DNA of 53,667 nucleotides. Origin: Anaerolineae bacterium. GTDB lineage: Bacteria > Chloroflexota > Anaerolineae > JAFGEY01. Every line of letters begins with the position of its first letter. Within the stretch, counting starts at the first letter, position 1. The stretch covers positions 1-53,667 of the forward strand of contig JADHXD010000010.1 in NCBI GenBank assembly GCA_016783145.1. The letters are read 5' to 3'. This document shows positions 31,642 through 41,303 of this stretch, piece by piece. The notes beneath the pieces were generated by a model that worked only from the letters and a program-made list of their open reading frames with translations, did no database searches and was not told the origin of the DNA. The translations under genes and the position numbers were made by a program.

Positions 31642-33224
31642 GCTCCCCTGCTCAGCCTCTCCAGGGCAGCGATCTGCCCCTGGTCCAGCCGCATCACGTG
31701 TGAGATGATCCTGGGTAGTTCGCCAGCGTGATGCGTCACATAGAGGACGCTGGCCTCCAGGTGCTGTCCTATCGAGTCGATCGTGCGCAGTACCTGGTCA
31801 CGGTTGCCGGCATCCAACCCCTGGCACGGTTCATCAAAGATGAGCAGCAAGGGATGCTTGACCAGCGCGCGCGCGATGAGGAGCATCCGCTGCTCTCCCT
31901 CAGAGACCGCCGAGAATGGGGTGTCGGCAGTTCCCAGCAGCCCTATGCGCCGCATCCACGACCGGGCGATGTCACGTTGTGCCTGAGAGGGGCGCCGGTA
32001 GAGGCCGACGGAGTCATAAAAGCCCGAGCAGACCACATCCAGGCACGAACCTCGTTTGGGATAATACAGATGGAGCTCGGGCGATACCCAGCCGATGCGC
32101 TGTTTGATCTCCCAGATGCTTTCCCCGGAGCCTCTGCGCCTTCCGAACAGCGTGATCTCGTTTGCATACGCCTGTGGGTGATCTCCGAGGATCAGGCTCA
32201 ACAATGTGGTCTTGCCGGCACCGTTCGGCCCCAGCAGCGCCCAGTGCTCCCCACTGCGCACGGTCCAGTGGATGCGACTGAGGACATGCGTGCCATTGTA
32301 GGACACGTTCACGTCCCTCATCTGTACGAGCACCTGGGATCCCGCATCAGGCTTTTGAGGGCGCTGGTCGTGAGCAACTTCCTCAGGATCCCTGGGCGAG
32401 ACGGGGTTCAGTATCCTACGGGCAGAGTCTTCCGCCAACACCTGGTCTCGAGGCCCCCGTGCGATGACCGTGCAGTTCTCGACGACCAGGACGTGTGTGA
32501 TGCCAGGCAGGATCTCATCCTGCCTGGCCGTGACGACCATGACCCGCATCTCGTCCTGCATCAACCGGTCGATGACTCTGCCCAGCCTGTGCCTGAACTG
32601 TGCGTCCAGTCCGGTGAAGGGATTGTCGAGGATCAGAAGCCGGGGCTTGCCGATCAGGGCCCTGGCGAGCAGGACCTTGCGCCTCTCCCCGTTGGAAAGC
32701 TGGGAGAGATCTCTCCCCAGCAGGCCCTGGATCTCCAAGAGTTCGATGATCCGGGCTCTCTGCGCGAGGAATGAAGCAGAGTCGGTGTGTCTCTCTCTGA
32801 CCTCGTAAGGGTTGATCCGCTTGACGAGGTGTTCTGAGAGGTATTCGGAGACAGAACGACCCTCTTTGCTGACGCCGCTGTTCCACCGAGCCTGGTAGAA
32901 CAGGCCTGTGCCCTGCAGGGTCGTTGTCTGTGCCTCAAAGGACACGTAGGCGATGTGGTCCTGGGGCAAAGAGATGGCCTCGGCGCCTTCGCTGTGTGCG
33001 TGCTGCAAAAAGTGGTAGCTGATCTCTCCCTTGACGACCGGTACTCTACCCCACAAGGCCTTGACCAGAGTGGACTTGCCAGAACCGTTTGCGCCGACCA
33101 CAGCCCAATGCTGGTCGTCCACGAGCTCCCACGTGGTATGCTCGAACAGAACCCGACCGTATAGGCGGAGGGAAATGTCTCGCAGCGAGATGAATCGGCC
33201 TGCGTTCGGGTTGGTCTTGGCCAT
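31638..33224 (-). CDS. ModF-like protein with two ABC ATPase domains
   Basis: This is a 528-residue cytoplasmic protein with tandem ABC domains. The first has Walker A GANGSGKSTL (near 43), signature LSNGERRKVLLARAL and Walker B LLILDNPFTGLD, with Asn in place of the catalytic Glu. The second has Walker A GPNGAGKTTL (near 335), signature SEGEQRMLLIARAL and Walker B LLIFDEPCQGLD. This arrangement and length match ModF/PhrA, associated with molybdate systems. It lacks the ABC-F linker motif. No molybdate transporter genes are adjacent, so the substrate link is from family only. Confidence 0.78.
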   Translation of the reverse strand: MAKTNPNAGRFISLRDISLRLYGRVLFEHTTWELVDDQHWAVVGANGSGKSTLVKALWGRVPVVKGEISYHFLQHAHSEGAEAISLPQDHIAYVSFEAQTTTLQGTGLFYQARWNSGVSKEGRSVSEYLSEHLVKRINPYEVRERHTDSASFLAQRARIIELLEIQGLLGRDLSQLSNGERRKVLLARALIGKPRLLILDNPFTGLDAQFRHRLGRVIDRLMQDEMRVMVVTARQDEILPGITHVLVVENCTVIARGPRDQVLAEDSARRILNPVSPRDPEEVAHDQRPQKPDAGSQVLVQMRDVNVSYNGTHVLSRIHWTVRSGEHWALLGPNGAGKTTLLSLILGDHPQAYANEITLFGRRRGSGESIWEIKQRIGWVSPELHLYYPKRGSCLDVVCSGFYDSVGLYRRPSQAQRDIARSWMRRIGLLGTADTPFSAVSEGEQRMLLIARALVKHPLLLIFDEPCQGLDAGNRDQVLRTIDSIGQHLEASVLYVTHHAGELPRIISHVMRLDQGQIAALERLSRGA

Positions 33225-33258
33225 ACCGCTCCCCGTTTCTGGCTTCAGTCAGGACAGT

Positions 33259-33306
33259 AGTATAAGGGCAAAGAGCCAGGTTGGTCAAGTCGGAGAGACC
33301 TGGCTC
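33259..33306 (-). promoter_or_regulatory. Promoter of the ModF-like gene with flanking inverted repeat
   Basis: On the minus strand TTGACC (33288-33283) and TATACT (33264-33259) have an 18-bp spacer. GAGCCAGGT (33273-33281) and ACCTGGCTC (33298-33306) are exact inverted repeats on either side of the -35 box, suggesting an operator. The regulator is unknown; the sequence is not ModE-like. Confidence 0.6.
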
Positions 33307-33333
33307 GCGTGGTCGCTTGCAGTGAGAACGCAA

Positions 33334-33365
33334 ACCGGTCGCAGCGTGAACTCGCTGCGACCGGT
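33334..33365 (-). terminator. Strong hairpin after the recA operon
   Basis: ACCGGTCGCAGCG (33334-33346) and CGCTGCGACCGGT (33353-33365) form a perfect 13-bp stem with a 6-nt loop. In the minus direction it follows the gene ending at 33427 and is followed by TTTGCGTT, so it probably ends the recA transcript, though the T-run is weak. Confidence 0.6.
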
Positions 33366-33426
33366 CTGTGGGTCGTGAGGCAAGAGGAAGTGGGGCGATC
33401 TCTGGTCTCGATCGCTCACTTGCCGG

Positions 33427-33867
33427 CTACTCGTCTCCCCTGGGACGGCTCAGATAAATAGACAGACCTCCGCGCGCGCAAAAGTCGGCAAAGGCATCGA
33501 GGTCGGCAAAGATATGGGTAGCGGTGGCCCACAGCATCCAATTGTTCACCATCGGCGAGATGACGAGGATCGGCTTTCCGGCCTCGTGGGCGCGCCAGAT
33601 CTCCAAGGCCGTGCCCATACTGGCTTCGGGCAGATAGGCGACGATCACATCGGCCGCCGCTGCCCGGTCCAGCATCTGCAGGAACGTGTGCACCGCCCGC
33701 TCCCGATCATAGTCGACGCTGGTCGGATGCAGCTCGACCGGGTCCACGATCTCGACCTCTGGGTGATGGCGGCGGATCACCGCACGGATCTCGTGCCGAT
33801 AGTCCTGTTCGTGGATGGCCATCTCACGTTTGGAGCCCTGGATGATGCCGCCAATAAAGAGGCGCAT
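33427..33867 (-). CDS. Nucleoside 2-deoxyribosyltransferase-like fold protein
   Basis: This 146-residue soluble protein starts MRLFIGGIIQGSKREMAIHE. The stretch ADVIVAYLPEASMGTALEIW, followed by RAHEAGKPILVISP, matches the fold shared by nucleoside deoxyribosyltransferases and related YtoQ/DUF-type proteins, where the Glu in MGTALE is the usual catalytic position. The substrate cannot be told. It starts 10 bp after recA ends (ribosome site GAAGGG) and is probably cotranscribed with it, a possible link to nucleotide salvage during DNA damage. Confidence 0.65.
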   Translation of the reverse strand: MRLFIGGIIQGSKREMAIHEQDYRHEIRAVIRRHHPEVEIVDPVELHPTSVDYDRERAVHTFLQMLDRAAAADVIVAYLPEASMGTALEIWRAHEAGKPILVISPMVNNWMLWATATHIFADLDAFADFCARGGLSIYLSRPRGDE

Positions 33868-33877
33868 GTCTGCCCTT

Positions 33878-34945
33878 CTATTCCTGGTCCGTCTGGGCCT
33901 CAGCCTCTTCTGCGACGAGTTCTAGCTCGGGCTCTCCTTCAAAGGGAGGAAGAACCTGCAAGCCGTTTACCTCGCGCACGAGGTTCTCGATCTCGCGAAG
34001 CAGAGCGGGGCTCTCGCGCAGTATCGCCTTGGTGTTCTCCCGGCCCTGGGCCAGGCTGGTTTCTTTGTAAGAGTAGTACGACCCGCGTTTCTCGATGACG
34101 TCCATCTCGACGGCATAGTCGAGCACATCGCCAGAACGAGAGATCCCCTCGTCGTACATGATGTCGAACTCGGCCTCTCGGAAAGGCGGGGCCACCTTGT
34201 TCTTTTTCACGCGCACGCGCGTGCGATTGCCCACAACCTCGCCGCTCTGCTTGATTGCCTGGATGCGGCGGATGTCCAGACGCACAGAGGCGTAGAACTT
34301 GAGGGCCATGCCGCCAGAGGTTGTCTCCGGGTTGCCAAACATGACACCGATCTTTTGGCGCAACTGGTTGGTAAAGATGACTACCGTGTTGCTCTGCTTG
34401 ATCGCACCGCTGAGTTTGCGCAGTGCCTGGCTCATCAGTCGAGCCTGCAGGCCGGGATGGCTGTCTCCCATGTCCCCTTCGATCTCAGCGCGCGGAACCA
34501 GCGCGGCGACCGAATCGATGACCAACACGTCCATCGCACCGGAGCGGATCAACGCTTCTGCGATCTCGAGCGCTTCCTCTCCGGTATCGGGCTGCGAGAT
34601 GTACAGCTCGTCCACCTTTACGCCGCACGTCGCAGCATAGGCCGGATCGAGCGCGTGTTCTATGTCAATGATCGCCGCCGTACCGCCCAGCCTCTGTGCC
34701 TCGGCGATGATGTGCTGGCAGAGCGTGGTCTTGCCCGATCCCTCTGGACCATAGATCTCGGTGATTCGACCCCTCGGCACGCCGCCAACGCCCAGGGCGA
34801 TGTCCAGGGAGAGGGATCCGGTGGGAATGACCTGCACGTTGAGGTGAGATGCGTCTCCCAGTTTCATCAATGTCCCCTCGCCAAATCGCTTGCGAAGGCT
34901 GTTTATGGTTGTTTCCAATGCTTGTTCTCGTCCGCCTTTGGCCAT
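33878..34945 (-). CDS. recA: Recombinase A
   Basis: This 355-residue RecA is full length: Walker [10 protein letters not shown] (near 66), [20 protein letters not shown], the L1/L2 DNA loops ([20 protein letters not shown] and [20 protein letters not shown]) and an acidic C-terminal tail. It catalyses homologous pairing and triggers LexA self-cleavage. It is transcribed from the divergent region at about 35.0 kb, whose promoter holds a LexA-box-like palindrome. All key residues appear intact. Confidence 0.98.
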   Translation of the reverse strand: MAKGGREQALETTINSLRKRFGEGTLMKLGDASHLNVQVIPTGSLSLDIALGVGGVPRGRITEIYGPEGSGKTTLCQHIIAEAQRLGGTAAIIDIEHALDPAYAATCGVKVDELYISQPDTGEEALEIAEALIRSGAMDVLVIDSVAALVPRAEIEGDMGDSHPGLQARLMSQALRKLSGAIKQSNTVVIFTNQLRQKIGVMFGNPETTSGGMALKFYASVRLDIRRIQAIKQSGEVVGNRTRVRVKKNKVAPPFREAEFDIMYDEGISRSGDVLDYAVEMDVIEKRGSYYSYKETSLAQGRENTKAILRESPALLREIENLVREVNGLQVLPPFEGEPELELVAEEAEAQTDQE

Positions 34946-34982
34946 GGTTGTCTTGCCTCCATTCTCACTATCTTTTGACCCT

Positions 34983-35011
34983 ATTGTAGCACAAATGTTC
35001 TAACTTGTCAA
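34983..35011 (-). promoter_or_regulatory. recA promoter with LexA-like box in the spacer
   Basis: On the minus strand TTGACA (35011-35006) and TACAAT (34988-34983) are 17 bp apart. The spacer holds TAGAACATTTGTGCTA (35002-34987), a 16-bp palindrome with one mismatch per arm. It resembles the GAAC-N4-GTTC type LexA boxes of Gram-positive bacteria. A repressor there would cover the promoter. Confidence 0.78.
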
Positions 35012-35039
35012 TTGCCAGTTGTGGCGTCTGTGGTATAAT
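35012..35039 (+). promoter_or_regulatory. Divergent promoter for the nucleoside kinase gene
   Basis: TTGCCA (35012-35017) and TATAAT (35034-35039) have a 16-bp spacer. Its -35 box directly abuts the recA -35 box, so the two polymerases, and any repressor of recA, could affect each other. Confidence 0.72.
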
Positions 35040-35101
35040 CAGTCGCCAGCAGCATAGCTTTGAGAAAGCCGCGCGTCCGCCCTGGCTCAGGGTATGAGGT
35101 G

Positions 35102-36895
35102 ATGACAGGCAAAGGGTTCCCTCTATCACAAGAGATGTCGCGGCAAGCGGGAGGTCTCGTGGAAGAACCCAATTCACCTGAGAAGCGACCCCGGATCCGC
35201 GTTGCGTCTCCAAGGAAGACCGCCCAAGTGCGGCTGAGTGATGGCCGGATCTTGGAAGGGCCGGTGGGGACACCCCTGGAAGCGTTCGTGGTCAAGGTCA
35301 CAGGCCCCAGCGATCCTCCCACTATGGCGGCGCTGGTGGACGGTGAGCTGCGCGAGCTGACCTGGCCGATCTACAAGGACGTGGACGTGTGTCTGCTGTC
35401 CAATGCGACCAGTGATGGCAAGCGGATCTACCGACGCTCGCTGACCCTGTTGATGCTCGCCGCCATCAGGGAGCTGTATCCTCAAGCCCGCATCAGGGTT
35501 GAGCACGCAGTGACGATGGAAGGACTGCTGTGCATCGTCCAAGGGCGACAACCATTCACCCCGGAAGAGCTTGCACAGATCCACTCCCGTATGCAAGAGA
35601 TTGTAGATCAGGACGAGCCAATTGTCAAGAGACAGGTTCCGCGCGACGAAGCGATCGCGGTGTTTGGCCAGCTTGGGTACACCGACAAGGTGCGCCTGCT
35701 CAAGTACCGGAACAAGGACTATGTCGTGCTCTATTCCCTGCGTCAAGAGCAGGGCTACTTTTACGGCTATATGGTGCCCTCGACAGGCTACATCCGCTAC
35801 TTTGACCTGATCCCGCACCCGTTGGGATTTGTCCTTCGCGCACCGCGCCGGGGCAGTCCGGTAGAGATGTTGCCCCGACGCGAGTCCCCCAAGCTCGATC
35901 TCATCTTTTGCCAGTACGGAGAATGGCTGCGAACCCTCGATGTGATGGATGTCAGCACGCTGAACGAGGCGATCCAGTCGGAGCGCATCCGCGAAGTGAT
36001 CTTGGTCTCGGAGGCGCTGCACGAGCAGCAGATCGTGGATATCGCGGGCAGGATCGCTTCGCAACAGCCGCCCATACGCCTGGTGCTGGTCGCCGGGCCC
36101 TCTTCCTCGGGCAAGACGACCTTTTCCAAGCGCCTGGCGGTGCAGTTGTTGGTTCGCGGCTTGCGGCCTGTGCCCCTCGAAATGGACCAGTTCTTTGTCG
36201 TCCGCGCCCTCACGCCGACGGATGAGAATGAGGACTATGACTTTGAGCATCTGCACGCGCTGGATCTCGAGCTGTTTAGCCGCACCTTGATGGACCTGGT
36301 GGACGGGAAAGAGGTGCGGCTGCCGCACTATGACTTTCGCACCGGGGAGCGCGAACCAGGAGGGGTCCTGCGCATCGGCCCTCAGCACATCATCATCGCC
36401 GAAGGCATTCACGGCATGAATCCCGACCTGGTCCGCGACATCGATGCAGCGTCGATCTATCGCGTCTACATCTCGGCGCTGACCCAGCTCAACATCGACC
36501 GTCACAATCGCATCTCGACAACGGACACACGCCTGTTGCGACGCATCGTACGCGATGCGCGGTACCGGGGCTACTCAGCGGCGGAGACGATCGATCGATG
36601 GGAAAGCGTGCGCAGGGGAGAGGTCCGGTGGATCTTTCCGTATCAAGAGAACGCAGATGCGATGTTCAATTCAGCTCTGGCGTACGAGTTGGCTGTGATC
36701 AAGCCTTTTGTCGAGCCCCTCTTGCTTCACGTGGACCAAAACACACTCTCCCGTGTGGAGGCGAAGCGGCTGTTGGCCTTTCTGCAGTGGCTCCTCCCCT
36801 GCGAGCCCGATCTAGTACCCGATAACTCTATCCTGCGCGAATTCACCGGCGGCTCGATCCTGCGTGACTTTGCCGTCTCGCTGGGCGAGGTGTGA
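35102..36895 (+). CDS. TGS-domain nucleoside kinase (uridine kinase / phosphoribulokinase family)
   Basis: This is a 597-residue protein. A TGS-like N-terminal domain (about residues 35-95, RLSDGRILEGPVGTPLEAFV) and a ThrRS-like second domain are followed by a P-loop kinase (about 315-530). The kinase has Walker A VAGPSSSGKTTFSKRLAV, MDQFFVVRALTPTDENEDYD and LRRIVRDARYRGYSAAETID. The layout is that of the uridine kinase-like nucleoside kinases found in many anaerobes. Start choice: TTG 35060, ATG 35102 or ATG 35135; I prefer 35102, which has AGGG nine bases upstream. It is driven by its own promoter divergent from recA. Confidence 0.85.
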   Translation: MTGKGFPLSQEMSRQAGGLVEEPNSPEKRPRIRVASPRKTAQVRLSDGRILEGPVGTPLEAFVVKVTGPSDPPTMAALVDGELRELTWPIYKDVDVCLLSNATSDGKRIYRRSLTLLMLAAIRELYPQARIRVEHAVTMEGLLCIVQGRQPFTPEELAQIHSRMQEIVDQDEPIVKRQVPRDEAIAVFGQLGYTDKVRLLKYRNKDYVVLYSLRQEQGYFYGYMVPSTGYIRYFDLIPHPLGFVLRAPRRGSPVEMLPRRESPKLDLIFCQYGEWLRTLDVMDVSTLNEAIQSERIREVILVSEALHEQQIVDIAGRIASQQPPIRLVLVAGPSSSGKTTFSKRLAVQLLVRGLRPVPLEMDQFFVVRALTPTDENEDYDFEHLHALDLELFSRTLMDLVDGKEVRLPHYDFRTGEREPGGVLRIGPQHIIIAEGIHGMNPDLVRDIDAASIYRVYISALTQLNIDRHNRISTTDTRLLRRIVRDARYRGYSAAETIDRWESVRRGEVRWIFPYQENADAMFNSALAYELAVIKPFVEPLLLHVDQNTLSRVEAKRLLAFLQWLLPCEPDLVPDNSILREFTGGSILRDFAVSLGEV

Positions 36896-36926
36896 CGCAG
36901 CCCAACACACACCCAAGGTAAAGAGA

Positions 36927-37610
36927 ATGCGTCTCAAACATCGAAACATATGGATCGGACTCGCCGGCCTGGTGCTCGGGGCGTTGTGCTGTCTGGGGCT
37001 CATCCTGGGTGGAATGGTGGCCCTGGGGATTCGCCCTCTTCCGTTCGCTCCGGGCATTGGGCAGACGGCGCCGAGCACGGCGACCTCAACTTCCACGCCC
37101 GTCGTGCATCCGCCTCTGCAAACGGCGACGCCGCGGGTGACGCCCACAGAAACGTATCCGCCGACCCCTCAGCCGACGTCGACAGCGACCCCGGTGCCCT
37201 CCTCAACACCGACTGTTGCACCCACTCCGGTTGTCTGCTCCGGCCTGGACGGCTTGTTGGGGATGACGCTGGTGCCCGGGCAGCGCTTCGAGTGCACGAT
37301 CAGCGAGGAGCAGTTCCTCGAACAGATCCGGGGACAGCCGGACGTACCTTGTAGTACGGTGGATGCCACGTTCGATGAGGACCAGATCGGGCTGGTGTGC
37401 CGGCTGGGGATCAGGATCACCGCCACGGGGACGGCCAAAGCAGAGGACTGCCGGCTTGTCGTGGAGATCACGAGGGTCACAGCAGGATTCACTCGAGTGG
37501 TCCAGGACCTGGTGAACGCTCAACTGGCTACTATCCCTTACGATAGGGTTTGCATCGAGCAGGTCAAGGTGGACGGGGGCAAGATCCACGCCTCCGGGTA
37601 TGGGCGTTAG
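36927..37610 (+). CDS. Membrane-anchored protein with Thr/Pro-rich linker, unknown function
   Basis: This is a 227-residue protein with one N-terminal membrane helix (residues 9-35), a low-complexity Thr/Pro/Ser linker (about 45-108) and an extracytoplasmic domain of about 120 residues. Cys residues in VVCSGLDG, FECTISEE, VPCSTVDA, LVCRLG, EDCRL and RVCIEQ could form disulfides. The ATG at 36927 follows AAGGTAAAGAG. It is probably cotranscribed with the kinase gene 31 bp upstream and converges on the next gene with a 4-bp overlap of the ends. No family recognised. Confidence 0.72.
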   Translation: MRLKHRNIWIGLAGLVLGALCCLGLILGGMVALGIRPLPFAPGIGQTAPSTATSTSTPVVHPPLQTATPRVTPTETYPPTPQPTSTATPVPSSTPTVAPTPVVCSGLDGLLGMTLVPGQRFECTISEEQFLEQIRGQPDVPCSTVDATFDEDQIGLVCRLGIRITATGTAKAEDCRLVVEITRVTAGFTRVVQDLVNAQLATIPYDRVCIEQVKVDGGKIHASGYGR

Positions 37611-38176
37611 CCCCCCAACTGCCGGACGAGCGCGGGGACGTCCAGGGCATCCCAGTGGGTCGTGTCCACCGGGAGGACGGTCCCTGGATAGTCAGGGCGC
37701 TCGAGCCAGCCGCGCGCGATCAACTCAGCGGCAGTGGTTGTGGGCCTGTCGTGATGACCTGGATGGCGGGTCGTCCGCGAGCGCTCGTTGAAGCGGCGAG
37801 AGAGGACCTCGGGAGCGGCATAGCAGTACACGACGAACAATCGAGCACCTGTGCTCTCCGCCAAACGATCGAGTTCGCCGGGAGTCCGGGGATGCACGAA
37901 CGTGCTTTCCAGTATCAACGATGCGCCCGACCCCAGGATCTCTTCGGCCAACGCATACATACACTGAATGACCGCGCGTCCCAGCCGCTGGGACCACGCC
38001 CGATCGGCGGCGGCGAGGTGGTCAAAGAGCGATTCTTTGAGCGTGTCCTTGCAGATCAAGGGCATCCGCAGGGCAAGTGCCAGTTGCCGGGCGAGGGTGG
38101 TTTTACCCGAGGCTGGTGGTCCGGCGACGACGATGAGCGTGGGGACCTGCATCTCTTTATAAGTGGATCGGGTCAT
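37607..38176 (-). CDS. P-loop kinase (AAA_33 / zeta-toxin-like)
   Basis: This 189-residue nucleotide kinase-like protein has Walker [20 protein letters not shown], a lid-type Arg-rich region ([16 protein letters not shown]) and ASLILESTF as the substrate Asp/Glu strand. Such proteins phosphorylate small molecules such as sugars or antibiotics, or UDP-GlcNAc in zeta toxins. No antitoxin gene is adjacent, so a metabolic role is likelier. Start candidates are ATG 38176 and ATG 38152. It is divergent from glpK. Confidence 0.72.
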   Translation of the reverse strand: MTRSTYKEMQVPTLIVVAGPPASGKTTLARQLALALRMPLICKDTLKESLFDHLAAADRAWSQRLGRAVIQCMYALAEEILGSGASLILESTFVHPRTPGELDRLAESTGARLFVVYCYAAPEVLSRRFNERSRTTRHPGHHDRPTTTAAELIARGWLERPDYPGTVLPVDTTHWDALDVPALVRQLGG

Positions 38177-38234
38177 GCGCGCCGCCCCGAGTAGTGATGG
38201 GCGTATTATACGTGGGATATCTGGGGAGGACAAA

Positions 38235-39746
38235 ATGAAGTGCATAGCCGCGATCGATCAGGGAACGACCGGTACTCGTTGCATGGTCTTTGACACAGAG
38301 GGCCGTGTGATCGCCGCTGAATACGACGAGCACGAGCAGCTCTATCCCCATCCGGGCTGGGTCGAACACGACGCCACAGAGATCTGGGATAACACGCGCC
38401 ACGTGATCGCCGCCGCGCTGAGCGACGCCCGCACAGGGCCCGCACAGATCGTGGCCATTGGGATCACCAACCAGCGAGAGACGACCCTGGTTTGGGACAG
38501 GCATACCGGCCAGCCGCTGTACAATGCGATCGTCTGGCAGTGTACGCGTACCCTGCCATTCTGTCAGCGGCTGATCGACGGTGGTCTGGAGGAGACATTC
38601 CGTACCAAGGCCGGCCTCCCCATCGCCACCTACTTTTCCGGGCCCAAGATCAGGTGGCTGCTGGACAACGTGCCGGGCATCCGTCAGGCAGCCGAAGCGG
38701 GCGATGCCCTGTTTGGCAATATGGATAGCTGGTTGATCTGGAACCTGACCGGTGGAGCGAACGGCGGCGTGCACGTCACCGATCCCACGAATGCCTGCCG
38801 GACGATGTTGATGAACCTCCAGACGCTGGACTGGGATGACGAGCTGCTCGAGATCCTGGGCCTGCCCCGCTCGATGCTTCCAGCGATTCGCCCTTCCAGC
38901 GACCGGAACGCCTACGGGTTTACCCAGCCGACAGGGCCGGTGGGAGAGCGGGTCCCGGTGTGCGGTGACCTGGGCGACCAACAGGCGGCGCTGTTCGGAC
39001 AGACCTGCTATGAGGCGGGAGAGGGCAAGAACACGTACGGCACGGGGTGCTTTACGCTCCTCAATACCGGAGGGCAGATCGTTCCCTCGAAGAGCGGGCT
39101 GCTGACGACCGTGGCGTACAGCCTGGAACCCGGGCAGGCCACGTTTGCCCTCGAAGGTTCGATCGCCATCACCGGTGCTGCGGTGCAGTGGTTGCGCGAC
39201 AACCTTGGGTTGATCGAGCACGCAGCGGAGACAGAAGCGATCGCCAGCTCGGTGGAGGACGCTGGAGGCTGCTACTTTGTCCCCGCTTTCTCGGGCTTGT
39301 TTGCACCGTACTGGGATATGTACGCCCGGGGAGTGATCGTCGGTCTGACCCGCTACGTCAACAAGGCACACATCGTTCGTGCTACGCTGGAAGCGATCTG
39401 CTACCAGACCCGGGATGTCATCGAAGCCATGCGCGCCGATTCGGGCATCGAGCCGACCGCGCTCAAGGTGGATGGCGGGGCTACTGTGAACGACTTCTTG
39501 ATGCAGCTCCAGGCTGACATCCTGGGCGTGCCGGTGGTCCGTCCAACGGTCAACGAAACCACGGCTCTGGGTGCGGCCTATGCCGCGGGACTGGCCTCCG
39601 GGCTGTGGTCTGGGCTCGACGATCTCAAGTCCCACTGGCAGGTGGATCGCGTGTTTGAGCCTGTTTGGGACGAGAAACGCCGTGCAGAGGGATATGGCGG
39701 ATGGATCAAGGCGGTTGCACGCACGCGGGACTGGGTGGAAAAGTAG
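38235..39746 (+). CDS. glpK: Glycerol kinase
   Basis: This 503-residue FGGY kinase converts glycerol to glycerol 3-phosphate with ATP. Motifs: [16 protein letters not shown] (phosphate-1), [36 protein letters not shown] and [20 protein letters not shown] (C-terminal FGGY signature), all as in GlpK. The ATG at 38235 follows GGGAGGA; an upstream in-frame start at 38163 would overlap the divergent gene. No glycerol facilitator or dehydrogenase lies nearby. TATTAT near 38202 could be its -10 box. Confidence 0.95.
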   Translation: MKCIAAIDQGTTGTRCMVFDTEGRVIAAEYDEHEQLYPHPGWVEHDATEIWDNTRHVIAAALSDARTGPAQIVAIGITNQRETTLVWDRHTGQPLYNAIVWQCTRTLPFCQRLIDGGLEETFRTKAGLPIATYFSGPKIRWLLDNVPGIRQAAEAGDALFGNMDSWLIWNLTGGANGGVHVTDPTNACRTMLMNLQTLDWDDELLEILGLPRSMLPAIRPSSDRNAYGFTQPTGPVGERVPVCGDLGDQQAALFGQTCYEAGEGKNTYGTGCFTLLNTGGQIVPSKSGLLTTVAYSLEPGQATFALEGSIAITGAAVQWLRDNLGLIEHAAETEAIASSVEDAGGCYFVPAFSGLFAPYWDMYARGVIVGLTRYVNKAHIVRATLEAICYQTRDVIEAMRADSGIEPTALKVDGGATVNDFLMQLQADILGVPVVRPTVNETTALGAAYAAGLASGLWSGLDDLKSHWQVDRVFEPVWDEKRRAEGYGGWIKAVARTRDWVEK

Positions 39747-39791
39747 CGACCCGAGATCAGACACGCGGGCCTTGGGAAAGCACTTGCGCCC

Positions 39792-40838
39792 TCAGCCAGA
39801 CAGCGCCTTGATCTCTTCCAGGACATCCTCTGGCAGGGGAACCACTCCCCCCGTCTTGCCAAAGAAAGAGATCGGCACGCTGCCGCACACCGCCAGCCGC
39901 ACGTCCTCCAGCATCTGCCCGGCATTCAGCTCGAACACCAGCAGTTTTTTTCCGGCGGACTCCTCAGCCAGGGCATCGTAGGGGTAAGGGTAGACGGTAA
40001 TCGGGCGGAACAGCCCCGCCTTGATGCCCTGAGCGCGCGCCTGGCGGATCGCGGTCTTGGCGATGCGTGCCGCCGTGCCAAAGGCGACGATCACGACCTC
40101 GGCGTCTTCACAAGAGAACGTCTCCCACCGCTGCTCGCGTGCGACGATCTGTGCTAGCCTTGCCTGAATGCGGTCGTTAACCTTCTGCAGGCTGGGCCCC
40201 CCAAGGTACAACGACGTGATGATCCGCTTCTCGCGCCCAACGCAGCCGCGCAGGCTATAGTCCCTTTCCTGACGCACGGGCTCCCGCAGTTCGGGCAGCT
40301 CGACGGGCTCCATGATCTGCCCAATCATCCCATCGGCGATGATCATCACCACGGTGCGATATGCTTCTGCCAGGTCAAAGGCCAGGATGACGTGGTCGAC
40401 GGTCTCCTGAACGGTGGACGGCGCGAGAACGATCGGATGGTAGTCGCCGTGCCCCCCTCCCCTGACCATCTGGTTGTAGTCGCCTTGCGCAGGTTGGATG
40501 TTGCCCAGGCCAGGCCCGCCGCGCATCACGTTGACGATGACCGCGGGCAGTTCGGAACACACAATGTAGGAGATGCCTTCCTGCATCAAGCTGAATCCTG
40601 GACTTGAGGTGGAGGTCATCGCGCGCGCGCCGGCACACGCTGCCCCGTAAACCATGTTGACCGCTGCCAGTTCGCTTTCTGCCTGCACAAACACGCGTCC
40701 CAGTCTGGGCATCCGCCGTGCCATATACTCCAGGACCTCCGTCTGAGGAGTGATTGGATACCCATAGTATGCTTCACAACCGGCGCGGATGGCCGCTTCA
40801 GCCATGGCCTCGTTGCCTTTCATCAATATCTTGCCCAT
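39792..40838 (-). CDS. vorB: 2-oxoacid:ferredoxin oxidoreductase alpha subunit (VorB type)
   Basis: This 348-residue subunit of the 2-oxoisovalerate/2-oxoglutarate ferredoxin oxidoreductase class starts [20 protein letters not shown], with the [14 protein letters not shown] and [12 protein letters not shown] motifs of the pyrimidine-binding domain and a C-terminal transketolase-like domain. The complex turns branched-chain 2-oxoacids into acyl-CoA and reduced ferredoxin. VorB normally works with VorA (TPP-binding) and VorC. Neither is next to it: the gene ends 45 bp from the convergent glpK. VorD is just upstream. Confidence 0.88.
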   Translation of the reverse strand: MGKILMKGNEAMAEAAIRAGCEAYYGYPITPQTEVLEYMARRMPRLGRVFVQAESELAAVNMVYGAACAGARAMTSTSSPGFSLMQEGISYIVCSELPAVIVNVMRGGPGLGNIQPAQGDYNQMVRGGGHGDYHPIVLAPSTVQETVDHVILAFDLAEAYRTVVMIIADGMIGQIMEPVELPELREPVRQERDYSLRGCVGREKRIITSLYLGGPSLQKVNDRIQARLAQIVAREQRWETFSCEDAEVVIVAFGTAARIAKTAIRQARAQGIKAGLFRPITVYPYPYDALAEESAGKKLLVFELNAGQMLEDVRLAVCGSVPISFFGKTGGVVPLPEDVLEEIKALSG

Positions 40839-40860
40839 TATCCCTGCGCGCTCCCCTGCA

Positions 40861-41148
40861 TCATTTCTTTACACCCGCCGCCTCTAGCTGGCCTACAAGA
40901 GCGGGCGCGGAATGGCGCTGATCGGATGGTCGCTGCCTCGGCGCCCGGTATACGATGATCGCAATGTCGGGGCACATCATCGCACAGTCCGCGCATCCAA
41001 TGCATGCGTTGCCGGGGTCTACTTGCTCTGCCGGCCGATAGCCCTTGGCATTGAAGCGCTCCGAGATCCGTACCAGGTTGTACGGACAGGCAAGCGTACA
41101 TAGACCGCATCCCTTGCATCGGTCTTGGTCGATTACGATTCGGGACAT
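40861..41148 (-). CDS. vorD: Ferredoxin-like delta subunit of the oxidoreductase (VorD type)
   Basis: This 95-residue protein has two 4Fe-4S motifs, [12 protein letters not shown] (near residue 12) and [12 protein letters not shown] (near 49), and a basic C-terminal tail. VorD/KorD passes electrons from the TPP subunit to ferredoxin. The ATG follows GAGGAGG. It lies 22 bp upstream of vorB in the same direction. Confidence 0.88.
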   Translation of the reverse strand: MSRIVIDQDRCKGCGLCTLACPYNLVRISERFNAKGYRPAEQVDPGNACIGCADCAMMCPDIAIIVYRAPRQRPSDQRHSAPALVGQLEAAGVKK

Positions 41149-41303
41149 TCAGAAAGCCTCCTCGTGGTGGAGAGTGTGCCAGAGCCCGGGCTCTGGGCGT
41201 CCGGTGCATATGTCAGAACACCAAAAAGCGCCGGACGATGCCCGCGGATCGACGCAAAGTGGGGGCCGGGTGGCGGTTTCTGGGCGTTGATCCAGGGTCA
41301 TGC

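Noticed and set aside
31728-32774. 348-codon plus-strand frame
   Set aside because: It is antisense to the ModF-like gene, whose two ABC domains are complete.
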